Source: Roseiarcus sp963833955 (GTDB taxonomy: Bacteria > Pseudomonadota > Alphaproteobacteria > Rhizobiales > Beijerinckiaceae). Taken from it: 64,000 nt of DNA. The position numbers were made by a program, and so were the translations under genes. The stretch spans positions 389,822 through 453,821 of the forward strand of contig CAWHZY010000008.1 in assembly GCA_963833955.1 (NCBI GenBank), given 5' to 3'. Shown here piece by piece: positions 54,429 to 62,576 of this stretch. The notes under the pieces are model-generated. The model was not told the DNA's origin and searched no databases. It saw only the letters and a list, made by a program, of their open reading frames with translations. The number at the start of each line of letters is the position of its first letter. Within the stretch, counting starts at the first letter, position 1.

Positions 54429-54493
54429 AGTTTACCAGGCGGCCCTGGCGAACACGGCCGCGAACGGCCCTGACCGAGCCCTCGGAGCAAGTC

Positions 54494-56480
54494 ATGCCTA
54501 TCCACGATGGCCTCGACAACCCACGGTCGGACCCGAGGGACGACATTTTCGACCGGTGGCCGTTCAGCAAGCGGCTCGCTGATACGATTGCTCGCTTCGA
54601 CACGACGAACGGCGCGGCGGTGTTCGGGATTTTCGGGCGGTGGGGCTACGGCAAGAGCACCGTCCTCAACTACCTCAAGCACGCCCTCGCCGAGACCTAC
54701 GCCAAGGACGTTGTGCTGTTCGAGTTCAACCCCTGGTTCTTCAACGGCCAAGAGGAATTGCTGACGGCGTTTCTGAGCGGAACTCGCCGCGCGGCTCGAG
54801 CAGACCCTCGACAAGCCGACGGCCGACGCAGGGAAACTCCTGTCCAAGTTCAGCGGCATCTTCGGAATGATCCCGTTGGTCGGCGCGGGAGCGTCCAAAT
54901 TCGCCGAGCAGATCGGCAAGGAAATGTCCGACGAGTCCCTGGACAACCGACGCAAGCGCGCTTTCGACATCATGCGCTCGGCCGGTCGAACGGTGGTCGT
55001 CGTCATCGACGACCTCGACCGTCTGGACCGCGAAGAGATTCTGGTGATGCTGAAGCTTATCCGCCTCAACGCCAACGTGCCGCGGGTCGTCTACGTGCTC
55101 GCTTTCGACGACACGATGGTCGCGGCCGCCATCGGCGCGAAATACGGCTCGGGGCCCGAGCTCGGCCGTCAGTTTCTCGAAAAGATCGTGCAGTATCCGT
55201 TCACCTTGCCGGCGGTCGGGCGGGAGCGGCTTGCGTCCTTCGTTGTCTCGCAGGCCGAGCGGGCCTGCATCGACGCAGGGGTCGAGTTGAATGCGCAGGC
55301 CTGGGCGGCGATGCGGCGTGTCGTGGAGGACTGCCTCCTGCGGAGGCTGACGACGCCAAGACAGGCGATCCGTTATGTCAACGCGCTCGAGTTCGCGCTG
55401 CCGATGCTGAAGGGCATGGTCAATCCGTTCGAGCAGATGATCGTCGAGGGCTTGCGCGTCCTATTTCCCGAACTCTACGCGATGCTGCGCGACGACATCC
55501 ACCTGTACTCGACGCCGAGCGCGAGCCAGGCGCTCCTCAACATCCATCAGGAGAAGCTCGGGGAGTATTGCCGGCGCGTGATGGTGGGCAGTTCCGCGGA
55601 CGACGTCGCCGCTGGAAGGGAAGCGATCCTCACGCTGTTCAACGACAAGGCGCGTTTCAAGTCGATCGCCAACAGGTTCCTGTTCAATCGATATTTCATG
55701 TATGCGATCTCCGAAGACGAGCTCGTCGATGACGACATCGAGAGCGCTCTGGAACGGACGGCGAGCGACCACGATCTCGCTGCGGCCTTGCGAGAGAAAT
55801 ACGAGGCGCGGCCGTCGCGTCTTATCGACGCAATCTACATGCTGCCCTTTGAACTCAGCGCGGACGGGACCGAAGTTGGCAGATTCACGGTTTCGCGCGA
55901 ACATATCGACAGGCTTGCCGTTGCGGCGGCCGGATGCTCGGATTTGTGGCTTCCGGGCGAACCGAGCTTGGACAATGTCAGCGGACCCTTTGCCGACGCC
56001 AAGGCGAGCGGCGCCGTGAAGCGAGTTGAGAAGCTGTTCGAAATCCTCTTCGCCTCGCTCGGCAGCGCGTATCAGTCTGAGCGGACCGAAGTCTATGCGA
56101 GGCTCATCGAGCAAGCGCGGCCGCCGCAATGGGGGATCAGGCTGTTCGTCAAGTCGTCTCTGATCCTCAAAGAAGATCAGGATGAGCGCATACGCGAGGC
56201 GGTGGCGAAACAGTTGAAAGAGATGGCGGTGCGGAACGCTCGCGCGATCCTGCGGAACTACGAGCGCATATCGCAGCGAGACGTCGATCTGACCCTTTTG
56301 GCGATGTGGCAGGCAAACAATCCTTCAGAGCAGCGCTCGTGGCTTGAGGCGCATTTGCAAGAGTCGCCCGAGCACGCGGCGCTGGTCGCCCAATTTGTCG
56401 AGCGGCTGAAGCGGGATAAGAAGCCAGCGGATCTCGTTTCTGACGCGATCTTGAGGGAAGCCTTGAAACAGACCGGATGA
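54494..56480 (+). CDS. KAP family P-loop NTPase, frameshifted
   Basis: About 661 residues after repair. RWPFSKRLADTIARF, Walker A IFGRWGYGKSTVLNYL and the KAP-typical FEFNPWFFNGQEEL lie near the N-terminus; Walker B TVVVVIDDLDRLDREEI follows, with LGRQFLEKIVQYPFTLP. No membrane helices, usually inserted in KAP proteins, are evident. An extra G at about 54779 breaks the frame between AFLS and ELAARLEQTLDK. KAP NTPases include phage-exclusion proteins such as PifA, but no partner gene is adjacent, so the role is open. ATG 54494 with GGAG six bases upstream. Confidence 0.82.
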
Positions 56481-56529
56481 GCGGACGAGGCCTCGCCGTC
56501 CAGCCGACTTGAGAAACGGGAAAGCCATC

Positions 56530-57276
56530 ATGCGACTGAAGGACAAGGCCGCGCTAGTGACGGGCGCGGGGCAGGGGTTCGGCTACGGCATCGCCGAGGC
56601 CTTCGTTCGCGAAGGCGCGCGGGTGGCATGCCTGGATGTGAAGGGTGAAGTCGCCGAGGCGGCCGCCAAGCGCCTCGGTCCTTCGGCGATCGCGCTCAGG
56701 GCGGACGTTTCGAACCGCGCCGACGTCGAGCGCGCAGCGCACGCGGCGATCGATGCGCTCGGACGCGTCGACATCGTCGTCAACAACGCCGGCACCACCC
56801 ATCGCAACAAGCCGATCATGGAGGTTGAGGAGGCGGAGTTCGACCGGATTTTCGCCGTCAACGTCAAGTCGATCCTGCTGACCGCGCAGGCTTTCGTGCC
56901 CCATATGCGCTCGCATGGCGGTGGGGTCTTCATCAATATCGGCTCGACCGCGGCTCTGCGTCCGCGCCCGGGCCTGACCGTCTACAACGCCTCAAAAGGC
57001 GCGGTGCATGTGATGACGAAATCGATGGCGGTCGAGCTGGCGCCGGACAAGATCCGCGTCTGCGCGCTCGCGCCAGTCGCCGGCGAGACGCCGCTGCTCG
57101 CCATGTTCATGGGCGAGGACACGCCGGAGAAGCGCGCCGCATTCAAGGCGACCGTGCCGCTCGGCCGCTTTTCGAAGCCGGAGGATATCGGTCTCGCTGC
57201 GCTTTATCTTGCAAGCGACGACGCGAACTTCCTGACCGGGGTCGTGCTGGAGGTCGACGGGGGGCGGTGCATTTGA
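56530..57276 (+). CDS. Short-chain dehydrogenase/reductase (3-oxoacyl-reductase-like)
   Basis: 248-residue classical SDR: nucleotide loop VTGAGQGFGYGIAEA, LDVKGEV (Asp after strand 2 favours NAD), NNAG, the catalytic Ser in INIGSTAAL and YNASKGAVH. FLTGVVLEVDGGRCI at the C-terminus. Substrate not predictable. ATG 56530 chosen over an upstream in-frame start that lacks a ribosome site; 49 bp after the KAP gene. Confidence 0.9.
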   Translation: MRLKDKAALVTGAGQGFGYGIAEAFVREGARVACLDVKGEVAEAAAKRLGPSAIALRADVSNRADVERAAHAAIDALGRVDIVVNNAGTTHRNKPIMEVEEAEFDRIFAVNVKSILLTAQAFVPHMRSHGGGVFINIGSTAALRPRPGLTVYNASKGAVHVMTKSMAVELAPDKIRVCALAPVAGETPLLAMFMGEDTPEKRAAFKATVPLGRFSKPEDIGLAALYLASDDANFLTGVVLEVDGGRCI

Positions 57277-57554
57277 CCCCGGACGCCTTGCGTCCGCGGG
57301 TGAGAACCTTCGCCTTGCGGGGATGGGGCCTGCCGAGTGTGGGCAACGATTGAGTTGGCGCGCCCCGTGTTCCTTCGTTGCACGCGGTGCAGGCGGCGAA
57401 CTCCATTGCCCCCGGCCGATGCTTGGCTCGAAACATACAGCGCGGAGGCATGTGCTCGACAGCTTCCGCAGGCCCAGGGCAATAAATGCATCTGGTTTCC
57501 CCCCGGCATTCCTCGGAGCGCCCTATGGGCAGCGCCGTGTTTCAATCGCCCGCT
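57277..57554. other. Gene-free intergenic region
   Basis: About 280 bp between the SDR and the PEP-CTERM gene. A 73-codon frame (GTG 57337) has a CxxC pair but no ribosome site, homologous look or biased codon use, so it is not called. No repeat or terminator was recognised. Confidence 0.35.
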
Positions 57555-58202
57555 CTAAAGCGGCGTGCTTTCTCTCGCTCGGCGATGAACGGCATAGCCT
57601 AGGCCTACGAATCCGATCAGCATCATCGCCCAGGTCGAAGCTTCGGGCGCGCCCCCGGTCGCCTGAGGCGTCACCTCGCCATAGAGATAGCGAGTGTCGG
57701 ACGTAATCGAATCGAAGTTTCCAGGCTGCACATCCCCACCGCCCGGGTAAGGGAAGTCAAACTGAATCGAGGGGCCACCCTCAAACCCATCGATGAGGCA
57801 GCAATCCGATTGAGTTCGGACCAGGGGGAACAACGGTTTAACACTAAAGTCTATGCTGCTCAGTGACTGAACATTGAACGTCACGCTCGTGACAGCCGGA
57901 AATCCGCAGCAACTGCCGATCGTGTCGTTTGTGTTGGTCTTCTCGGTCAGATCGATCGCCGTTATTACCTCCGTGGCGGTATCGATCGTGAATGTGCCGG
58001 TCACGGTACCGACCCCAGGGCCGCCTTCTTGGGTCGTGGGATCGAAGTTCAAATTCACGTCATAAACAACAGTCGACGCGGAGGCGACGATCGGACTGAC
58101 CGCCAGGACCCACAGGACCACCAGCCCGGCGATTCCCGTCCGAATTGTCCACGACCGCCCGCGTCCCGCGGATATCGTCTGAGCAGAGAGTTGTCGGATC
58201 AT
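57555..58202 (-). CDS. PEP-CTERM sorting domain-containing protein
   Basis: 215-residue exported protein. An N-terminal signal (IRTGIAGLVVLWVLAVSPIVASA) is followed by a beta-rich body (TVVYDVNLNFDPTTQ, GTVTGTFTIDTATEVITAID) containing two Cys-Cys pairs, and a PEP-CTERM tail APEASTWAMMLIGFVGLGYA with basic end HRRARE. The tail is processed by exosortase, usually tied to exopolysaccharide. ATG 58202 with GAGGGGG seven bases upstream. No exosortase gene is in the window. Confidence 0.85.
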   Translation of the reverse strand: MIRQLSAQTISAGRGRSWTIRTGIAGLVVLWVLAVSPIVASASTVVYDVNLNFDPTTQEGGPGVGTVTGTFTIDTATEVITAIDLTEKTNTNDTIGSCCGFPAVTSVTFNVQSLSSIDFSVKPLFPLVRTQSDCCLIDGFEGGPSIQFDFPYPGGGDVQPGNFDSITSDTRYLYGEVTPQATGGAPEASTWAMMLIGFVGLGYAVHRRARESTPL

Positions 58203-58785
58203 TTGAAAGCCCCCTCAAGATGCATTCCCGCCCGGAGGTTGGCGCCTTTCCGATTCCGGCGTCAATTGGACTGAAGTCTTGTGTGGTCTTAAGACCTTCG
58301 TAAGACCTCCCATCTCGCTCCGGGTTCGATCGCATCGACCGCGTTGGGATCGACCATTTCCTTTAGACGCTCTTTGCGATCAGCTTTATTTGGTGTTTCC
58401 ACCTGGCGATGATTGCAAGGGTGCGAATATCTCATGAGCTTTCGAAACCCGCGCATTGGCCCGGACGCAATGCGCGCCCTCTGTCAGGGTTTGTCGACGA
58501 TTGAGCAGAGCTCCCCCTGTCCGTTGGGATTGCTTGCGGCTCATCTCGATCCTCCCCCAAAAGGAGGAGCGCGTCGACGTCCATTTCGCTTGACGCCGAG
58601 CTCAACCGTGAGTCACTTTGCCGTTCGATTGACGACTCTGTGAAACTGCGGCTTGCGAGGTCCAGAGCGGCCGATAGCGATTGCCCGCATCGGACCGAAA
58701 TTTATTTGCAGACCCGCCAGTCTGGTCGCGGGAGGGGCGCCCGGCTAGACTTGGCATTACCGGGCAAACTCCCAATTGGGGCGCC
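58203..58785. other. Gene-free region upstream of the GMC gene
   Basis: About 580 bp between the divergent PEP-CTERM and GMC genes. GGTCTTAAGACC is a perfect 12-bp palindrome at about 58286-58297, upstream of the PEP-CTERM gene, and a candidate operator. The rest shows no family-like reading frame; the GMC frame stays open upstream to 58681, but those residues do not resemble relatives. Confidence 0.35.
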
Positions 58786-60462
58786 ATGATCTTTTCTTGG
58801 GGCGATCACCGGCCTGACGATCCAGAGGACGCGCTTTGGGATATAGTGGTGATCGGCGCCGGTTTGGGCGGCGGTTTGCTCGGCTCCGCGCTGGCGCAAA
58901 ACGGGCTGAAAACGCTGTTCGTGGAGCGAGGCCCGGCGGTCAGTCCGGTTCCTCGGGGCCGGCGATCGATCCGGACCAGGCGTTTCCCCAGCGAAGCGGA
59001 GCTGGTCTCGCGAGGCCGGTGGGCCAAGCTCGTCGCGGCCCGCTTGGGAGGCCGATCGAGGCCTGTTCAAATCCCGCTCGGCAATGGGCCCGGCGGCTCC
59101 TCGGCGATCTATGCCGCGACGCTCGAGCGATTTTTGCGCGAGGATTTCGAAGGATGCCGGGAGGGGGAGGTCGAACCTCCGCCGATGCCGAACCGCTGGC
59201 CGATCAGCTACCACGAGCTCTTGCCCTATTACCGGAAGGCCGAGGAGACGCTTCGCGTCTGCGGCTCCCGCGACCCCTCTGACCCTGATGACGATTCGGC
59301 GCTGAGGACGCCGCCGCCGCTATCGGAGCGCGATGAAATGATCTTTCGCGACTTCGAGAAGGCCGGATTGCGCCCATTCCGGGTCCATCTCGGCATCGAC
59401 TATGCGCCCGGCTGCGCGGAATGTCTGGGCGACCTGTGTCCACAGGATTGCAAGTCCGACGGAGCCAGCCGGGGTTTGAAGCCGGCGCTGGCGCAATTCG
59501 GGGCGAAGCTTCTCACAGACTTTGCGGTTGAAAGGCTCGACGCCGAAGGCGACGCCGTTCGACGGGCGATCGGACATTGCCAGGGCCGTAAAATGACGAT
59601 CCGAGGAAAAGTGTTTGTGCTCGCCGCCGGCGCGCTCGCCACTCCGCTCATCCTCATGAACTCGAAGTCGCCCGATTGGCCGGCAGGACTCGGCAACAAC
59701 AACGACCTCGTGGGCCGCGGCTTGATGTTCCACGTCGGCCAGGCGTTTGTGATGCGGACGCCGCGAGCAAGCTCCGCCGCGGGGCCGGCTAAAAGCATGT
59801 CCAGCCGCGTCTTCAACAAGGTCGACGGGAAGAGGCTCGGCGGCGTGCAATCCTTCACAGGCCAGGTGAAAGTGGGGCAGATCGCCAACTACATTGTCGA
59901 CGTCTTGGAGAGCACGGTTCCTTTCCGAATCCATGGAGCGCGCCTTGGCGCGCTCGCGCTTGCGACGGTCGCCGCGCCGATGTTCCGCAATTGCGCGATC
60001 TTCGGCGCGCAAACCGAAGATTTCGCCTATCGCGGAAATCGGGTTTTGCCGGACCCGCAAAGCCCCAGCGGATTTTCGGTCGTCTACGATGCGCCAAAGG
60101 ATTTGCTGGAGCGGGCTTGGCTGCTGCGCAAGACGTTGAAAGTCCATTTGCGCGGGCGCCCGATGATGTTCGTCTCGCGCGTCCAGCTCAATTTCGGGCA
60201 TCCGGCCGGCACCTGCCGGTTTGGCGACTCGCCGCTGAGCAGCGTTCTCGACCCGAGCGGCAAGGTGCGCGGAATGGGCAATCTCTATGTGGCCGATGCG
60301 TCCTTCATGCCCTCGATTTCGGCCTCCCACCCGGCCTTGACGGTGGCCGCCCACGCCTTGCGCGTCGCCGACATCATCACCCGCGAGTGGCGGCCGGATC
60401 GCTGGACGGGGCAATCGGCGCCGCCGCCAGGAACACTTTCCGCCGCAAGGGGCGACGCGTAG
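58786..60462 (+). CDS. GMC family oxidoreductase
   Basis: FAD flavoenzyme of the glucose-methanol-choline class, 558 residues. FAD loop VVIGAGLGGGLLGSALA, GNGPGGSSAIYAATLERF, VFVLAAGALATPLILMNSK and the C-terminal GHPAGTCRFG and NLYVADASFMPSISASHPAL. The last His replaces the usual Asn of the active-site pair, as in some subfamilies. A cysteine-rich insert CAECLGDLCPQDCK (near 210) is found in a subset of GMC enzymes, often with a membrane or cytochrome partner. ATG 58786 has GGGG six bases upstream; substrate unknown. Confidence 0.88.
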   Translation: MIFSWGDHRPDDPEDALWDIVVIGAGLGGGLLGSALAQNGLKTLFVERGPAVSPVPRGRRSIRTRRFPSEAELVSRGRWAKLVAARLGGRSRPVQIPLGNGPGGSSAIYAATLERFLREDFEGCREGEVEPPPMPNRWPISYHELLPYYRKAEETLRVCGSRDPSDPDDDSALRTPPPLSERDEMIFRDFEKAGLRPFRVHLGIDYAPGCAECLGDLCPQDCKSDGASRGLKPALAQFGAKLLTDFAVERLDAEGDAVRRAIGHCQGRKMTIRGKVFVLAAGALATPLILMNSKSPDWPAGLGNNNDLVGRGLMFHVGQAFVMRTPRASSAAGPAKSMSSRVFNKVDGKRLGGVQSFTGQVKVGQIANYIVDVLESTVPFRIHGARLGALALATVAAPMFRNCAIFGAQTEDFAYRGNRVLPDPQSPSGFSVVYDAPKDLLERAWLLRKTLKVHLRGRPMMFVSRVQLNFGHPAGTCRFGDSPLSSVLDPSGKVRGMGNLYVADASFMPSISASHPALTVAAHALRVADIITREWRPDRWTGQSAPPPGTLSAARGDA

Positions 60463-60479
60463 CCTGGAACTTCAGAGCG

Positions 60480-60749
60480 TCAACCGTCGTTGGCCCCGCC
60501 GCCGGTCGAACGACCCTTATCGTCCTCCGGCGCCTCGAGGCGCGTGATCATCTGGCGGAGAAGCCATCTCTCGACCTGTTCGCAGACGATGTCGTCGAGC
60601 TTTACGTCGCTTCGCGAGCAAATGGACGCGAGGTGCTCGTGAAGGCGCGCCGGCATCTTGATGGTGACCTCAACGTGGTCCTTCGCATTATCCGCCAATT
60701 TCATCTCCGTCGCCGCGAATGGGCCTTGCACTTGTATAGCGCGTGACAT
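60480..60749 (-). CDS. Small protein, possibly ribbon-helix-helix DNA-binding
   Basis: 89 residues. EVTIKMPARLHEHLASICSR followed by KLDDIVCEQVERWLLRQMI has the strand-helix-helix pattern of CopG/Arc-type proteins, preceded by a short N-terminal arm and followed by a charged tail. It could be a regulator or an antitoxin without its toxin; no toxin-like gene is adjacent. The stop is 17 bp from the convergent GMC stop. Confidence 0.5.
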   Translation of the reverse strand: MSRAIQVQGPFAATEMKLADNAKDHVEVTIKMPARLHEHLASICSRSDVKLDDIVCEQVERWLLRQMITRLEAPEDDKGRSTGGGANDG

Positions 60750-60850
60750 CGCCGAAAGCGCGGCGGGGGGATATCGACGGCGACGCGGCCGCTATGGGAG
60801 ACAACCTCTTTCTGACGGAACGGCTGGCGCCGGCGCTGAGATTGTTGGCG

Positions 60851-61273
60851 TCATTTCGAGTTGGACGCCAATTCGCCGCCCCAGTCCGCCGGGTCGACGT
60901 TGGCGATTGTCTCGGAAAACGTCCAGGAATGACCGGCCGGATCGACGCACATGTACTGCCGCTCACCGTAGAGAAAATCTTCCGGATCGCGAATGATCCG
61001 AGCGCCGCGTTCGCGGGCGCGCAAAAAGTGGGCGTCGATCGCCTCGACCCTGACCATCACCGAATGTCCGCTTCCGGGCGCAGCGTCGGGTGAATTGCTC
61101 TCGGTAACGACGATCGCGCCGCCCTCGAATTGAAGCTGCGCCCGGTGAGCGCCGATGCGCAATCGAATCTCGAAGCCAAAGGCTTCCTCGAGCCATGTCA
61201 TGGCGGTTGGAACGTCTGGATATTCGAGGACCGGAATGATCGCGCATATCGGTATGGACAGGTTCGCCCGCAT
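60851..61273 (-). CDS. VOC family protein (glyoxalase/bleomycin-resistance fold)
   Basis: 140 residues: IPVLEYPDVPTAMTWLEEAF, GFEIRLRIGAHRAQLQF, VRVEAIDAHFLRARERGARI and RQYMCVDPAGHSWTFSE form the paired VOC units. Substrate unknown. I use ATG 61273 (MRANLSIP), with GGAGG four bases upstream, rather than ATG 61294. Confidence 0.85.
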   Translation of the reverse strand: MRANLSIPICAIIPVLEYPDVPTAMTWLEEAFGFEIRLRIGAHRAQLQFEGGAIVVTESNSPDAAPGSGHSVMVRVEAIDAHFLRARERGARIIRDPEDFLYGERQYMCVDPAGHSWTFSETIANVDPADWGGELASNSK

Positions 61274-61436
61274 TCGGCCTCCGACGTTTCGCATCGGGAA
61301 TGTAACATTGTCCGTGCCTCAAGCGAAAACCGGCACGCTTGCTGGCGTCACGCGCGGCGACGTTTCATGTCGCCGCCAAGTCTCCGGTCAAGATTTACCT
61401 GGGCGATCAGCCCCAAGTCGAAGAGGCGCCAGCGCG

Positions 61437-61739
61437 ATGACGAAATACTCCCTCTACGTCCAGCTCGAAGCCAAGCCAGGCAAGGAACAGGCGGTTGCCG
61501 ACTTCCTGGTGAGCGCCCTTCCGCTTGTCAACCAGGAGCCGGAGACCACGGCGTGGTTTGCGCTCCGGATGGGTCCGAGCGTCTTCGGCATCTTCGACGC
61601 CTTTCCGAGCGAAGCCGGCCGCGACGCCCATCTCAATGGCGAGGTCGCCAAGCAATTGATGGCGAAAGCTTCGGACCTGTTCGCCAAGGCGCCGGAAATT
61701 CATAAAATCGACGTTCTGGCCGACAAGCTGCCGGGCTGA
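61437..61739 (+). CDS. Antibiotic biosynthesis monooxygenase (ABM) family protein, copy 1
   Basis: 100-residue dimeric ferredoxin-like barrel: KYSLYVQLEAKPGKEQAVAD, TTAWFALRMGPSVFGIFDAF and VLADKLPG at the end. About two-thirds identical by eye to the protein at 62079-62381. ABM proteins are cofactor-free oxygenases or haem/flavin helpers; the role here is unknown. Confidence 0.85.
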   Translation: MTKYSLYVQLEAKPGKEQAVADFLVSALPLVNQEPETTAWFALRMGPSVFGIFDAFPSEAGRDAHLNGEVAKQLMAKASDLFAKAPEIHKIDVLADKLPG

Positions 61740-61929
61740 CCGCAAAGAGGGCTGCGCTCCTCGAAGGTCGGGTGAGGGCGATCGGACGCCGGAATGCCCG
61801 TGTCCGCCGGGAGAACGCGCCGTTCGCCGCGCGCCTAGGGTTACGCAAGTAAAGCCTCGTAATCTTCCGCAGATCATCGAGGCATGAAGAGTGAGGTCAT
61901 GCTAACGCCACCGTATTGACTAGGACATG

Positions 61930-61950
61930 GCGCCGATGTGGCGCGTTTTT
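61930..61950 (+). terminator. Rho-independent terminator
   Basis: GCGCC (61930-61934), loop GATGT, GGCGC (61940-61944), then GTTTTTCTTT. A compact G/C stem and T-run about 190 bp after the first ABM gene. It lies in a gene-free gap (61740-62078). Confidence 0.55.
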
Positions 61951-62078
61951 CTTTCGATCGAGCTGTACGAATTGACTGCGCCCGTTACGGTGATCGAGCG
62001 AAATCCGGCCACGCGTCATCGTATAGGCAAATTTTCTCTCTATCGTCATGCAGGCGGGCGAACCATGAGGAGAGCAAA

Positions 62079-62381
62079 ATGACGCAACATGCGCTTTACG
62101 TCCAACTCGAGGCCAAACCCGGCAAGGAGCAGGAAGTCGCGTCCTTCTTGTCCAGCGCGAGGACCATGGTGAACGACGAGCCGGATACGACGGCCTGGTT
62201 CGCGATCCGAATGGGGCCGAGAACGTTCGGCATATTCGACGCCTTCGCAAACGAGCGCGGCCGGGACGCCCATCTGCAAGGGAAGCTCGCGAAGCAAATC
62301 ACGTCGAAGGCGCCGGAACTGTTCGCCAAGCCGCCAGAAATGCAGCGCGTTGAAGTCCTCGCGGACAAGCTGCCCCACTAG
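62079..62381 (+). CDS. Antibiotic biosynthesis monooxygenase (ABM) family protein, copy 2
   Basis: 100 residues, same length as and parallel to copy 1: QHALYVQLEAKPGKEQEVAS, TTAWFAIRMGPRTFGIFDAF, VEVLADKLPH. ATG 62079 has GAGGAGAG six bases upstream. The two copies look like a local duplication, 340 bp apart with a terminator between, so each may have its own promoter. Confidence 0.87.
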   Translation: MTQHALYVQLEAKPGKEQEVASFLSSARTMVNDEPDTTAWFAIRMGPRTFGIFDAFANERGRDAHLQGKLAKQITSKAPELFAKPPEMQRVEVLADKLPH

Positions 62382-62417
62382 CGGCGAACCGCGGCGCCAC
62401 TGCGCGCCGCCAAGATG

Positions 62418-62443
62418 AGCGCGGCGGCCGTTTCCGCCGCGCT
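62418..62443 (+). terminator. Hairpin terminator after the second ABM gene
   Basis: AGCGCGGCGG (62418-62427) and CCGCCGCGCT (62434-62443) form a perfect 10-bp stem around CCGTTT, followed by TTCGATT. Lies 37 bp after the stop of the second ABM gene and upstream of guaB. Confidence 0.55.
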
Positions 62444-62576
62444 TTCGATTCCGAGACGAACGCCTTTTTGACGAGAAGGGGAACCGGCTAGGAACTTCGC
62501 GCCTGCCGTGTTAGGCAGCCGCGCCATGCGGCGGATGCGAGTTTTGCGCAATCCGCGCCTTGATCCGGATAGGGCG

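Noticed and set aside
57337..57558. 73-codon frame with a CxxC pair
   Set aside because: No ribosome site, no recognisable family, ordinary intergenic composition.
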